A stretch of 64,000 nt of DNA from an uncultured Clostridia bacterium (GTDB taxonomy: Bacteria > Bacillota > Clostridia > Christensenellales > UBA1242): positions 1 through 64,000 of the forward strand of contig CALVTE010000003.1 in the NCBI GenBank assembly GCA_944360075.1, read 5' to 3'. The first letter of the stretch is position 1, and the number at the start of each line of letters is the position of its first letter. Both the position numbers and the translations under genes were made by a program. Below are positions 26,477 through 35,321 of the stretch, in pieces. The notes beneath the pieces are model-generated. The model searched no databases. It saw only the letters and a list, made by a program, of their open reading frames with translations, and was not told the DNA's origin.

Positions 26477-27430
26477 ATGGAAAACGAAAAAGAAGTGTTT
26501 GAGCGAAGAAATTTTTATACCGATGATGACAGCGGCAAGGTGTTCATTATAAGTTTGCTTGTGCCAATTTTGGTCACTTTAGTTTTTTCGTTGCTCTATT
26601 CGGGTATTGCTGCGGCTCTTGGCTACCAAGCAGAGCAGGCAATGGGCTCGATTTGGTTTAATGTGGCAGCCTCTTTTATCTCCACTCTTACTTTGATTGC
26701 GATTTATCTTATTTACAACAAAGTCAACAAAATTGACAACAGGGCAGTGCGTTTTGATTTCAAAATTGGTTGGAAAAATTATTTGCTTGCAATTGGCATT
26801 GGCATTGCTGCCCTTTTTGCTTTGCAACCGTTGATTTCAATGTTTGACAGACTTTGGGCTGGCCTTGGCTATGAAATCAACGAGCTTTCAATCAACAGCT
26901 TTGGAATGTTTGTGCTTTTTGTGTTTGTCAGCGCTGTGGCTCCAGCCATTTGTGAAGAAATCCTTTTCAGAGGCATGATTTTAAGCGGACTTCGCAAAAA
27001 ATTTAGCGACGTGGTCAGCATAGTGCTTTCTGCCTTGATGTTTGCCTTGATGCACCAAAGCCTTCAACAATTTATCTACCCATTCTTGCTTGGCTTGGTT
27101 CTGGGCTGGCTTTATCTGCGCACTGGCTCTGTTGTTGCAAGCATGCTAGCACATTTTTTCAACAACTTTTTTGTGGTGCTTGTTTCTTTTCTTCAATCGA
27201 CAACAAATTTTTCAATGATTTTGCCGCTGAAGTGGTGGAGCATTTTGCTGGCCATCGTTTTGCTTGCTGTGATTGCTGTGATTGTGTTTTTGATTGACAG
27301 ATTTTATTTTAAGCATCAAAGCAAAACCATAGAGCAGCGTACTCCGGGCAAAATTTCGCTCTTTCTTTGGGTGGCCATTGCTCTTGCCGTGCTGATTTTC
27401 TTGTTCAACTTGGTGGCTGCTTTTGTGTAA
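26477..27430 (+). CDS. CPBP-family intramembrane metalloprotease (first of two)
   Basis: CPBP (CAAX protease and bacteriocin-processing, Rce1-like) proteins are multi-pass membrane proteases. The 317-residue protein has about eight hydrophobic segments. It has the motif EEILFRGM (EExxxR, about 160-167), a conserved FALMHQS with the second-motif His, and HFFNN with the third-motif His and Asn. The substrate is unknown; relatives act in bacteriocin self-immunity or protein maturation. No bacteriocin gene is nearby. It is followed after 56 bp by a second CPBP gene. Translation appears leaderless. Confidence 0.9.
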   Translation: MENEKEVFERRNFYTDDDSGKVFIISLLVPILVTLVFSLLYSGIAAALGYQAEQAMGSIWFNVAASFISTLTLIAIYLIYNKVNKIDNRAVRFDFKIGWKNYLLAIGIGIAALFALQPLISMFDRLWAGLGYEINELSINSFGMFVLFVFVSAVAPAICEEILFRGMILSGLRKKFSDVVSIVLSALMFALMHQSLQQFIYPFLLGLVLGWLYLRTGSVVASMLAHFFNNFFVVLVSFLQSTTNFSMILPLKWWSILLAIVLLAVIAVIVFLIDRFYFKHQSKTIEQRTPGKISLFLWVAIALAVLIFLFNLVAAFV

Positions 27431-27486
27431 AAACAGTCATTTTATACCTTTGAAAACAATATGATATTAAAAAAACTAGGAGTTTT

Positions 27487-28632
27487 ATGTCTGTAAAAAG
27501 CAAAGTTTCAACTGTTTCGCTGGTCTGCTATTTTTTGATAGTTGTTTTGTTTGCCATCGTTCGTATGCTGACAGCTTTTGGCGTTTTCGACGGCTTGGGC
27601 AAAAATTTTGACTATGCCCTCAATGTTGTCAGCCAGGTGGTGATTCTTTTTTGCCTGTCAATTTTTCTGTTTTCAGCAATGCAAAAAAACAAGGTTAAAG
27701 ACACTTTCAAGTATTTTGGCTATAAAAAAATCAGTTTTAAAGCTGTTTTGATTTGCATTGGCATTGGCATAATTGTATATTTTCTAAATATTTTTATTGC
27801 CACTTTTTTCAATTCAATTTTGGCGCTGTTTGGCTATAGCTCGTCGTCTTCAGTCACTTATCTGTCTTCTTATCCATTCTGGCTTTTTCTTATCAACATT
27901 TTGGTGACAGCTGTTTTGCCGGGGGTATGTGAAGAAACTGTCCACCGCGGTCTTCTTTTAAAAGGTCTGTCTGGTTTTGGAGAGAGAAAAGCCCTTGTCA
28001 TCTCTTCGCTGCTTTTCGGCTTTATGCACATGAATATTGACCAGTTTTTCTATGCCACTCTTATTGGATTTTTGCTCGGCTATCTAGCCCTTATTTCTGA
28101 TTCAATTTTCCCAGCCATGATTGTGCATTTTATCAACAATGCGCTGTCTGTTTTTGCATCCTATTCATCTTTCAACAGCCTTGGTTTTGAAAAAATCATT
28201 GGTGGCTTTAATGCCGCTCTTGAGCTCAATTTCTTTTTGGGTTTTTTGCTGGTGGTTGTGTTTATGGCTTCGCTTTCGTTTTTGCTTTTTATTCTTATCA
28301 AACAGTTATTTCGCGAAACAACTGTCAAAAACATGGCAAAACTGGAGCAGACCATCATCAAGCAGATGGAAAAAGAAAATTATATCAAACAGCTTGAAAC
28401 TGTTGCAAGTGAAGGAGAAAATCAAACTCAACCAACCACAATTTCTTTTGAAGAATTTGACAAACTTTACAAATTGCACAATCAAAAAATGGGACTGATG
28501 TCAAATCTAGAGCAAAACATGTTGTCTTCGCCAAATGTCAAAATGACCACTTTTCAAAAGATTTTGAGCATCGGCATTTTGATTATTGTGGCCAGCGTGA
28601 CGATTTTTACCTTTATCTGGGGGATTTTGTGA
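27487..28632 (+). CDS. CPBP-family intramembrane metalloprotease (second of two)
   Basis: The 381-residue protein has eight or so membrane segments with the CPBP motifs EETVHRGLL (EExxxR, about 150), FGFMHMN (second His) and HFINNALS (third motif). It carries a cytoplasmic linker of about 80 charged residues (about 275-355), followed by one last membrane helix (SIGILIIVASVTIFTFIWGIL) at the C-terminus, which the first copy lacks. CTAGGAG provides a ribosome binding site. Its TGA overlaps the rlmH ATG. The two paralogs are divergent, so an old duplication is likely. Confidence 0.9.
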   Translation: MSVKSKVSTVSLVCYFLIVVLFAIVRMLTAFGVFDGLGKNFDYALNVVSQVVILFCLSIFLFSAMQKNKVKDTFKYFGYKKISFKAVLICIGIGIIVYFLNIFIATFFNSILALFGYSSSSSVTYLSSYPFWLFLINILVTAVLPGVCEETVHRGLLLKGLSGFGERKALVISSLLFGFMHMNIDQFFYATLIGFLLGYLALISDSIFPAMIVHFINNALSVFASYSSFNSLGFEKIIGGFNAALELNFFLGFLLVVVFMASLSFLLFILIKQLFRETTVKNMAKLEQTIIKQMEKENYIKQLETVASEGENQTQPTTISFEEFDKLYKLHNQKMGLMSNLEQNMLSSPNVKMTTFQKILSIGILIIVASVTIFTFIWGIL

Positions 28633-29090
28633 TGTTGACGATAAATATTGTGTGCGTGGGCAATTTGAAAGAAAAATTTTGGAAGGATGCACAAGAAGAA
28701 TACAAAAAAAGGCTGTCTAGGTTTTGCAGCCTAAACATTGTCGAACTTAAAGAAGAAAATCAGCTGGGGCAAGTTGACAAAATTCTTGAGGTGGAAGGGG
28801 AAGCGATTTTAAAAGCGGTCAAAGGCAAAACGTATTTGCTGGCCATTGAAGGCGAGCAGTACTCTAGCGAGCAATTTGCCAAAGAAATTGAAAAGATTTC
28901 AAATCAAAGCAGTCAGCTTAGTTTTGTTATAGGCTCTTCACACGGCGTCAGCAAACAGGTTAAGCAAAAACTTTCTAGTAAAATATCTTTTGGTAAGCTG
29001 ACTTTCCCGCATAATTTGGCAAGGGTGATGCTGCTTGAGCAAATTTATCGTGCTTTTATGATAAACAGCGGCGCAAAATATCATAAATGA
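28632..29090 (+). CDS. rlmH: 23S rRNA (pseudouridine-1915-N3)-methyltransferase RlmH
   Basis: RlmH methylates pseudouridine 1915 in helix 69 of 23S rRNA on assembled ribosomes. The 152-residue SPOUT protein has the SAM-knot motifs LLAIEGEQYSSEQFA, SFVIGSSHGVS and the conserved ending LLEQIYRAFMINSGAKYHK-like block; the last residues YHK are diagnostic. The ATG at 28632 overlaps the stop of the CPBP gene (TGATG). It converges with a tiny minus-strand gene that overlaps its last 10 bp. Confidence 0.95.
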   Translation: MLTINIVCVGNLKEKFWKDAQEEYKKRLSRFCSLNIVELKEENQLGQVDKILEVEGEAILKAVKGKTYLLAIEGEQYSSEQFAKEIEKISNQSSQLSFVIGSSHGVSKQVKQKLSSKISFGKLTFPHNLARVMLLEQIYRAFMINSGAKYHK

Positions 29091-29164
29091 TTGAAAAATA
29101 AAATTGAAAGCATAACGCTTAAAAACACAAAAAAAATTGCAAAAAGTGAAAGATGGCGAAGCAT
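29081..29164 (-). CDS. 27-residue single-pass membrane peptide
   Basis: A very short minus-strand frame starts with ATG at 29164. AGGAG lies 5 nt upstream and the frame starts 1 nt after the stop codon of the DUF378 gene. The sequence MLRHLSLFAIFFVFLSVMLS continues to NHL: one basic residue pair, then an unbroken hydrophobic helix, as in known small membrane proteins. Its last codons overlap the end of rlmH. The strong ribosome binding site overlapping the upstream stop supports translational coupling. The function is unknown. Confidence 0.55.
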   Translation of the reverse strand: MLRHLSLFAIFFVFLSVMLSILFFNHL

Positions 29165-29165
29165 T

Positions 29166-29576
29166 TTATCTCCTATAATGGCGATCAAACTCTTGCGTCG
29201 GCTGGTCGGGGCGATTATATTCGTCTTCGCGCCTGTCTGAAAAAATTTGATGGTCATTTTCATGCTTTTCCTCGTGTTGACGCGGTTTGGTTACTTCGCT
29301 GGAGGCTTCAACGTTGAGTTTTGATTGCATTTTGGCCATATTTTTTTCAAGGTCTTTTGTGTTGCGCTTGGAAAATACCGAGATTGCCCCTTTGCCTTTG
29401 ATCAGTTTGAAAACCAAAACAAAGCAAGAAAAGCCAAACAAAATGTAACACAAGCGAGATAATATACTTGCTTGAAGGCCAAAAATTCCGGCAATAAAAT
29501 CATATTGAAACAAACCTATCATCAGCCAGTTTATTGAGCCGGCCGTGGATAGAAGAAAGGCAAGAATGGTAAACAT
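29166..29576 (-). CDS. DUF378-family small membrane protein
   Basis: The 136-residue protein has the DUF378 (YuzA-like) signature SINWLMIGLFQYDFIAGIFG (about 14-33) within two membrane helices, followed by a hydrophilic, charged tail of about 75 residues that most DUF378 members lack. The start at 29576 follows AAAGGAG; the frame extends 13 codons upstream without a ribosome binding site. The 27-residue membrane peptide follows with a 1-nt gap. No function is known for the family. Confidence 0.85.
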   Translation of the reverse strand: MFTILAFLLSTAGSINWLMIGLFQYDFIAGIFGLQASILSRLCYILFGFSCFVLVFKLIKGKGAISVFSKRNTKDLEKNMAKMQSKLNVEASSEVTKPRQHEEKHENDHQIFSDRREDEYNRPDQPTQEFDRHYRR

Positions 29577-29646
29577 TTTTTTCTCCTTTGCATATATTAT
29601 CTGCAAGCGTCGCAAAAAAATTCAAAAATTAAAATTTAAAAATAAG

Positions 29647-29674
29647 TTGACTATTTTTTTGAATTGTGTATAAT
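29647..29674 (+). promoter_or_regulatory. greA promoter
   Basis: TTGACT (29647-29652), 16-bp spacer, TATAAT (29669-29674), with an AAAGGAG ribosome binding site 25 nt further on. Confidence 0.8.
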
Positions 29675-29710
29675 AATCTTCACATGCTTTGAAACTAAAA
29701 GGAGATGGAC

Positions 29711-30178
29711 ATGGAAAAACACTACTTGACACCAGAAGGAAAGAAAGAACTTGAAGAGAAACTTCAATACTACAAAACTGAAAAAAGAAAACAAGTCACT
29801 GAGCAAATTGTAAGAGCTAGAGAGTTTGGCGACCTGTCTGAAAACAGCGAATATGATGCTGCAAAAGAAATGCAAGCACAAATCGAAGCTGAAATTGCAG
29901 AAATGGAAGATATACTTTTGTCATGCCATATTATAAATAAAAAAGATGTGAAAAGTGACGAAATCACTATTGGCTCAACAGTAAAACTCTATGATGAAGA
30001 GTTTGATGAAGAGCTTGAGTATAAAATCCTGGGCACAACTGAAAGCAATCCTGCAAAGGGGGTTATCAGCAATCATTCTCCAGTGGGCAGTGCTCTTATT
30101 GGTCACAAAAAGGGTGATGTGATTTCAGTCAAGCTTCCAACAGGGGTAGTAAAATACAAAATTCTTGAAATAAAGTAA
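29711..30178 (+). CDS. greA: Transcription elongation factor GreA
   Basis: GreA rescues backtracked RNA polymerase by stimulating transcript cleavage. The 155-residue protein has the N-terminal coiled-coil hairpin with the tip residues in REFGDLSENSEYDAAKEMQ (about 37-55), whose acidic tip reaches the catalytic Mg, and a C-terminal FKBP-like domain ending GSALIGHKKGDVISVKLPTG. The start at 29711 is chosen over the ATG at 29705 because GGAG is 7 nt away from the former and 1 nt from the latter. Confidence 0.97.
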   Translation: MEKHYLTPEGKKELEEKLQYYKTEKRKQVTEQIVRAREFGDLSENSEYDAAKEMQAQIEAEIAEMEDILLSCHIINKKDVKSDEITIGSTVKLYDEEFDEELEYKILGTTESNPAKGVISNHSPVGSALIGHKKGDVISVKLPTGVVKYKILEIK

Positions 30179-30250
30179 TTTTACAAGGCTTTTTTGTTTG
30201 CATAAAAGGTCTCTTTATTGTATAATACTTGTAAAGATTGGTGCAAAGAG

Positions 30251-31177
30251 ATGATGTTTAAAAATTCAACAAAATTGTTGCTTGCAAATTTTGACAAGGT
30301 GTGGAAATTGCTGGTTTACCACATCTTGTGTTTTGCTTTGTGTTTTGGTCTTTTGTCGATTTTTTACAACTTTTTTGCTGCCAGCATTGTTTCAGCTTGG
30401 GAAGAAGCAAATCTTGCAGGAGTGTTTTCTTCCGGCACTTTTTATGGCTACAGTGTGGCAGGAGTGCTGCATGGCATTGTCAATGCAGTGATTGGCTTTT
30501 TTATCAACATTTTTGCTGAAAATGTGTGGATTGGTGTTTATTTTTGTGTGATAGTTTTCTATCTGTTGCCATTTCTTATGAATGTGGGCAAATATGTGGT
30601 CGACGAAATGCTCTACGGCTTTATGTCTTCAGCACAAAAACAGTCTTTCACAGGCACTTTTTTGAGAACTCTTGGCAAATCAACACAATTTGCCGCAGTC
30701 AAAACTCTTTATGCTCTTCCTTTCAATGCCTTGATTTTGCTTTCAATGTGTGGCTTGTCAAGAATTCAAAACCAAGTTTTTGATTATATTTTCCCTCTTG
30801 CTCTAGCAGTTATTCCAGCCATCATGTTTGCTTTCAAACAAACTTTCAATGCAGGTTGGGCTCCAGCTATGGTGGTTTTTGATGTTGGGGTGGCAAAAGC
30901 TTTTATGCTTGGTCACAGAGCCATTCTTCGTCGAGGCGCAAGGGTGTTTTCAACCGCCTTTGTTATCTGTTTGCTTGCCATCGTTCTGTCGCTTATCCTT
31001 GGGCTTTACGCTCTTATCATCATCCTTCCAATCGTTTTGCCTTTCAGCGATATTTTTGAAATGACAGCCTTTTTCTCAAGTCAAGGGATGAGGTTTTATG
31101 CCGACTACGACACCATTTTGACACCAAAAAAACTTGAAGAAGTTGACAAAATCGAAAACGCAAAATTTATTTTGTAA
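30251..31177 (+). CDS. Multi-pass membrane protein of unknown function (308 aa)
   Basis: No family recognised with confidence. The protein has about six hydrophobic segments (for example LVYHILCFALCFGLLSIFYN near the start, and VICLLAIVLSLILGLYALII near residue 255). An Arg-rich loop (GHRAILRRGARV) lies before the last pair, and the C-terminus is charged. Only weak AAAGAG precedes the paired ATG codons at 30251 and 30254. A TATAAT box at about 30221 excludes the upstream in-frame start at 30218. It lies between greA and the RNase J gene. Confidence 0.75.
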   Translation: MMFKNSTKLLLANFDKVWKLLVYHILCFALCFGLLSIFYNFFAASIVSAWEEANLAGVFSSGTFYGYSVAGVLHGIVNAVIGFFINIFAENVWIGVYFCVIVFYLLPFLMNVGKYVVDEMLYGFMSSAQKQSFTGTFLRTLGKSTQFAAVKTLYALPFNALILLSMCGLSRIQNQVFDYIFPLALAVIPAIMFAFKQTFNAGWAPAMVVFDVGVAKAFMLGHRAILRRGARVFSTAFVICLLAIVLSLILGLYALIIILPIVLPFSDIFEMTAFFSSQGMRFYADYDTILTPKKLEEVDKIENAKFIL

Positions 31178-31269
31178 TCAACAAAAGTTGACAAATTGTT
31201 TATAAAAAACTTGTTCAAAATTTTTCTTTGGGCAGGTTCTTTGATAGTTTAAATAAAAGGAGAAGAAAA

Positions 31270-32928
31270 TTGAATAACAACAAATTGAAAATAACCTTCT
31301 TGGGCGGAGTGGGTGAAATTGGAAAAAACATGACCGCCTTTGAATATAATGACGAAATTATTGTGGTTGATGCAGGAATGACTTTTCCCGACGATGATTT
31401 GCCGGGGATTGACGTTGTTATTCCAGACATCACATATTTGCTTGCCAACAAAGACAAGGTCAAAGCAATTTTGCTCACTCATGGGCATGAAGACCATATT
31501 GGCGCCATGCCATTTGTGCTAAAACATCTCAACGTGCCAGTTTATGGTTCAAGGCTGACACTTGCTTTGGTGGAAAACAAACTTAAAGAATACAAAGACA
31601 TAAAAATGAAGGCAGTGGCAGTCAAGCCTAAAAATGTGCTTAAAATTGGCTCTTTTGTTGTTGAGTTTGTCAAAGTCAGTCACTCTATCGCTGGCTCTTT
31701 GGCTATGAGCATTTCAACACCAGTTGGCACAGTTGTTCACACTGGTGACTTCAAGGTTGATTATGAGCCTATTGACGGAACGATGACCGATTTGCCAAGA
31801 TTTGCTGAGATTGGCAAAAAGGGTGTCAATTTGCTGCTTTGTGAAAGCACCAACGTTTGCAGAAAGGGCTATTCTATGAGTGAACGGGCGGTTGGCAGAG
31901 CTCTTGAAGAGATTATAAAAGAGCATTCTGACCAAAGAATCATTGTTGCCACCTTTGCTTCCAACATCCACAGAATGCAGCAAATTTTGGATTTGGCTGA
32001 AAAATATAAACGCAAAGTTGCTTTTACTGGCCGAAGCATGGTCAATGTGAGCGAAACGGCATTGAAACTTGGAGAGCTTACTTTTAACCGTGAAAATTTT
32101 GTGGACATTGCCAAAGTTGAAAAGATGGAAGACAAGGAAGTGCTTATCATGACAACAGGCAGTCAAGGCGAGCCTATGAGTGCACTGACCAGAATGGCTG
32201 CGGGCGAGTTTAAAACCTTTAAAATCAAGCCAAACGACCTTGTTATTCTTTCAGCTTCGCCAATTCCGGGCAACGAAAAAAATGTGTATAACGTTATCAA
32301 CGCACTTTACAAACTTGGCGCTGACGTGATTTATGACGAGCTTGCCGATGTTCACGCCTCAGGCCATGCTTGTCAAGAAGAAATCAAGCTTATTCACAGC
32401 CTTGTCAAGCCAAAACATTTTATTCCTATTCACGGCGAGTATAGGCATTTAAAAACGCATAAAGAGCTTGCAATGGCTCTTGGGCAGGAGGAGAGAAACA
32501 TCATTTTGCCAAGCATTGGTATGCAAATTGAACTTGGGCCAAACTCTATGCGTCAATCTGGTTTTGTGACGGCTGGTCAACGCCTTGTTGACGGGTTTGG
32601 CATTGGAGACATGGACAGCAACGTGCTGAGAGAACGAAAACAACTGTCTGAAGAAGGATTGTGTGTGGTTTGCGTCAATATCAACAATGTTGCAGGCGAG
32701 GTCACTTCAGAGCCTTTCATCATCACTCGCGGTGTGGTCTATGCAGACGAGCAAGAAAGTTTTGTGCAAGATGCCAAAGCGTGCATAATCGCATCACTCA
32801 AAGAAGCGGATTTAAGGGGCGTTGAGCCGTCAGTAATCAGACAGTCATTGCGCCGCAATATTTCAAACTTTATTTTCAAACGCACAAAACGCCGCCCTAT
32901 GATTTTGGCTATTGTGACTTTGGACTAG
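31270..32928 (+). CDS. rnj: Ribonuclease J
   Basis: RNase J is a 5'-3' exo- and endoribonuclease central to mRNA decay in Bacillota. The 552-residue beta-CASP metallo-lactamase has GGVGEIGKNM (about 10-19), the zinc motif THGHEDH (about 72-78), the beta-CASP region, and SGHACQEE and IPIHGEYRH (C-terminal motifs). The start is a TTG at 31270: AAAGGAGAAG lies just upstream, the conserved LKITFLGGVGEIG follows at once, and no better ATG exists. Only one copy is seen in this window. Confidence 0.95.
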   Translation: MNNNKLKITFLGGVGEIGKNMTAFEYNDEIIVVDAGMTFPDDDLPGIDVVIPDITYLLANKDKVKAILLTHGHEDHIGAMPFVLKHLNVPVYGSRLTLALVENKLKEYKDIKMKAVAVKPKNVLKIGSFVVEFVKVSHSIAGSLAMSISTPVGTVVHTGDFKVDYEPIDGTMTDLPRFAEIGKKGVNLLLCESTNVCRKGYSMSERAVGRALEEIIKEHSDQRIIVATFASNIHRMQQILDLAEKYKRKVAFTGRSMVNVSETALKLGELTFNRENFVDIAKVEKMEDKEVLIMTTGSQGEPMSALTRMAAGEFKTFKIKPNDLVILSASPIPGNEKNVYNVINALYKLGADVIYDELADVHASGHACQEEIKLIHSLVKPKHFIPIHGEYRHLKTHKELAMALGQEERNIILPSIGMQIELGPNSMRQSGFVTAGQRLVDGFGIGDMDSNVLRERKQLSEEGLCVVCVNINNVAGEVTSEPFIITRGVVYADEQESFVQDAKACIIASLKEADLRGVEPSVIRQSLRRNISNFIFKRTKRRPMILAIVTLD

Positions 32929-32931
32929 GCT

Positions 32932-33522
32932 ATGTTTGAAGAGATTGAAAAGTTTGCTCAGCAAAATTACATTCCAATAATCAGGCCGCTTTCACGCAAA
33001 CTGCTATGCGACCATGTGAAAAAATCTAAGCCTGAAAAAATTTTGGAAATAGGCACCGCAATAGGCTTTTCTGGGCTTTTGATGCTGAGTTGTTCCACGG
33101 CCTTTTTGACCACAATAGAAAAAGATGAACAAAGGGCAGAAATGGCAAAACGCAATTTTGAGCGGTATGGTTTTGAAAATCGCGTAAATTTGATTTGCGA
33201 TGATGCGCTTGACGTTCTCAAACGCTTTGTGGCCAGCAATCAGCAATTTGATTTTATCTTTTTGGATGGGCCAAAAGGGCAATACTATCGTTATCTGCCT
33301 TTGCTTAAAAAAATATTGACCACAAATGGCATTATTTTTGCTGATGATGTTTTTCTGCACGGGCTGGTGCGCTCAAAATCGCCAATCCCGCACAAAAGTC
33401 GCAGCATGGTCAACAATATGCGAAAATATCTGTCTTTGCTTGAGCAGTCTGACAACTTTGAAAGCGAAATTTTAGACATTGAAGACGGCATTGCTATAAC
33501 AAAAAAAATTGATGAGCTTTAA
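32932..33522 (+). CDS. trmR: tRNA 5-hydroxyuridine methyltransferase TrmR (YrrM)
   Basis: TrmR methylates ho5U34 to mo5U in tRNAs reading wobble codons. The 196-residue O-methyltransferase begins in the YrrM manner, with PIIRPLSRKLL (15-25), SAM motif I KILEIGTAIGFSG (about 36-48), TIEKDEQRAEMAKRNF and the metal-site strand IFLDGPKGQY. The ATG is 3 bp after the RNase J stop, so it is probably cotranscribed. A terminator overlaps its end. In Bacillus the gene lies beside the yrrNO peptidases, which are not here. Confidence 0.88.
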   Translation: MFEEIEKFAQQNYIPIIRPLSRKLLCDHVKKSKPEKILEIGTAIGFSGLLMLSCSTAFLTTIEKDEQRAEMAKRNFERYGFENRVNLICDDALDVLKRFVASNQQFDFIFLDGPKGQYYRYLPLLKKILTTNGIIFADDVFLHGLVRSKSPIPHKSRSMVNNMRKYLSLLEQSDNFESEILDIEDGIAITKKIDEL

Positions 33523-33535
33523 GCTCATTTTTTTT
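33512..33535 (+). terminator. Terminator after trmR
   Basis: ATGAGC (33512-33517) pairs with GCTCAT (33523-33528), loop TTTAA, followed by seven T; includes the trmR stop codon. Confidence 0.88.
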
Positions 33536-33557
33536 GTGATAAAGTGTTTATTTTAAG

Positions 33558-33586
33558 TTGTATTTTTTATCATAATTTGTTACAAT
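33558..33586 (+). promoter_or_regulatory. Promoter of the PAP2 gene, leaderless arrangement
   Basis: TTGTAT (33558-33563), 17-bp spacer, TACAAT (33581-33586), then AAAAGC and the ATG at 33593; no Shine-Dalgarno. Confidence 0.7.
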
Positions 33587-33592
33587 AAAAGC

Positions 33593-34177
33593 ATGGATTT
33601 TGAAGTTGAACTTATCAAATTTTTGCAGTCAGGGCTTTCAACCAACTGGATTTCTGTTTTCCAAGTGGTAACTCTTTTGGGCAGTTGGCTGGGGCTTCTT
33701 ATCAGTTTTATCATAATTTTCAGAAAAAGAAAAATTATGGCTTGCCTTATGGTTATTGGCTTTGTTGCTGCTATCGCCATCAATTTTGCTATAAAAAACA
33801 TCGTGTGTCGCGCAAGACCTTTTGAAAGTTTTGATTTTATTGTGAATTATGGAAACGAAGGCGGCTTTAGCATGCCTTCTGGTCACAGCTGTGCAGTGGC
33901 AGTTATGGCTGTGTTTTTGATTGCTTACATTTTTCAAATATCTTTAAATAACACCTCCAAGATTCTTGGCACTGTTGCTGTTATTCTTTTGTCGCTTCTT
34001 GTGGGCTTTTCAAGAATGGTGCTTGGTGTGCATTATCTGACCGACGTTTTGATAGGACTGCTTGAAGGGGCAATCATTGCTTCAATTTTGCTTTTGATTT
34101 ATTATCATTATATCTACAAAGTTCAAAAGCAGGTCGATATGCTTAAAGCGATGCTTAAGGGAGACGAAGATGAATAA
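33593..34177 (+). CDS. PAP2-family membrane phosphatase
   Basis: The 194-residue multi-pass protein has the three phosphatase motifs: KNIVCRARPF (KxxxxxxRP, about 65-74), PSGHS (about 95-99, active His) and SRMVLGVHYLTDVL (SRxxxxxHxxxD, about 140-153). Likely substrates are undecaprenyl pyrophosphate (as in BcrC) or phosphatidylglycerol phosphate. The C-terminus is charged and cytoplasmic. Translation appears leaderless. Its last 8 bp overlap tsaE, coupling it to the t6A genes. Confidence 0.9.
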   Translation: MDFEVELIKFLQSGLSTNWISVFQVVTLLGSWLGLLISFIIIFRKRKIMACLMVIGFVAAIAINFAIKNIVCRARPFESFDFIVNYGNEGGFSMPSGHSCAVAVMAVFLIAYIFQISLNNTSKILGTVAVILLSLLVGFSRMVLGVHYLTDVLIGLLEGAIIASILLLIYYHYIYKVQKQVDMLKAMLKGDEDE

Positions 34178-34607
34178 GCTGCTGATAAAAACAAATTCTG
34201 AAAGCCAGACAATGGAGTTTGCTGAAAAATTTGCCAAAATTTTAAGCAAAGGTGCAGTGCTGCTGCTCCACGGCGATTTGGGGGCGGGCAAAACTCATTT
34301 TGTCAAAGGGCTTGCAAGAGGGCTGGGCTCAAACATGATGGTCACAAGCCCAACTTTCACACTGCTCAACATTTATGACGATGGGCAGCTGCCTTTATAT
34401 CATTTTGATATGTATAGGCTGAGTGGAAAAGAAGAGGCTGAAGAAATGGGCTTCAATGAATATTTTGACACCAATTCTCTTGACGGTGTGGTTGTGGTGG
34501 AATGGCCAGAACAAGTGGAAGGCTTGATAAATTGCCCGCACATAAATGTTGAAATCACAAAACTAGACGAAAGCACTCGCCAGATTGTTGTTGGAGGAGG
34601 AAAATGA
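34170..34607 (+). CDS. tsaE: tRNA threonylcarbamoyladenosine protein TsaE
   Basis: TsaE is the ATPase of the TsaB-TsaD-TsaE complex that makes t6A37 in ANN-decoding tRNAs. The 145-residue protein has the P loop HGDLGAGKT (about 34-42), SPTFTLLNIY and FDMYRL (Walker B region), and VVVEWPEQ. The ATG lies 8 bp inside the PAP2 gene with AAGGGAG upstream, and the gene overlaps tsaB by ATGA. tsaD and rimI, frequent neighbours, are not here. Confidence 0.95.
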   Translation: MNKLLIKTNSESQTMEFAEKFAKILSKGAVLLLHGDLGAGKTHFVKGLARGLGSNMMVTSPTFTLLNIYDDGQLPLYHFDMYRLSGKEEAEEMGFNEYFDTNSLDGVVVVEWPEQVEGLINCPHINVEITKLDESTRQIVVGGGK

Positions 34608-35248
34608 TTGCCATTTGTTCTGCTTTTAAAAAAGCTATGGTTGCGATTGATATTTCAGGCAAGCAAGACTATTGTCAAGTTGATGCAAATTGCGGTCATA
34701 GCGAAAAACTTTTGCCAGCCATAGATTTTTTGCTTTCAAAAAATAATCTCACCATTGCAGACAACGATAGCTTTGCTGTGGTTGTTGGGCCAGGTTCCTT
34801 CACTGGTCTTAGGATTGCTTTGGCACTGATAAAGGGCTTGTGTGCTGGGCAAGAAGAAAAAATTGAGGTTTATCCAATAACTTCTTTCCAGCTTATGGCA
34901 TATACATATACCAAGCATTTCAAACCAGAGCGAGATTTTGTTTGTCTTGTAAATGCTCTGAGCGGAAAGGTTTTTGCTTGCCGCTATTCAAAAGATGGTT
35001 TGCAGATTGGGCAGGAGCAGCTTTTAAGCCAAGAGCAACTTGAGTCAGAGCAGCAAGTTTGCCTTGAAGAAGAAGACCTTTGCCAGAATAAAGTTGAATT
35101 GTCGCCCAAAGAACTTCTTGAACTTGCACTCATAAAAAAAGACCAAGCTCAGCCTGTTTCAGTGGAAAAAATTGCGCCGCTATACCTACGCAAAAGCCAA
35201 GCGGAAGACGATTTGGAAAGGCGGGAACAAAAGTTGAAAAAAAGTTGA
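34604..35248 (+). CDS. tsaB: tRNA threonylcarbamoyladenosine protein TsaB
   Basis: TsaB is the ASKHA-fold scaffold that activates TsaD in t6A synthesis. The 214-residue protein has the signature VVGPGSFTGLRIALALIKGL (about 61-80) and a degenerate N-terminal phosphate loop, as usual for TsaB. A GGAGGAAA ribosome binding site lies inside tsaE. The C-terminal end is charged. It completes the PAP2-tsaE-tsaB unit. Confidence 0.95.
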   Translation: MIAICSAFKKAMVAIDISGKQDYCQVDANCGHSEKLLPAIDFLLSKNNLTIADNDSFAVVVGPGSFTGLRIALALIKGLCAGQEEKIEVYPITSFQLMAYTYTKHFKPERDFVCLVNALSGKVFACRYSKDGLQIGQEQLLSQEQLESEQQVCLEEEDLCQNKVELSPKELLELALIKKDQAQPVSVEKIAPLYLRKSQAEDDLERREQKLKKS

Positions 35249-35321
35249 AAAAACTTGCAAAATTGATAGACTTTTTGTGATTATATTAGTATAATGTTGG
35301 AAAATAATAAAGGAGAAAATT

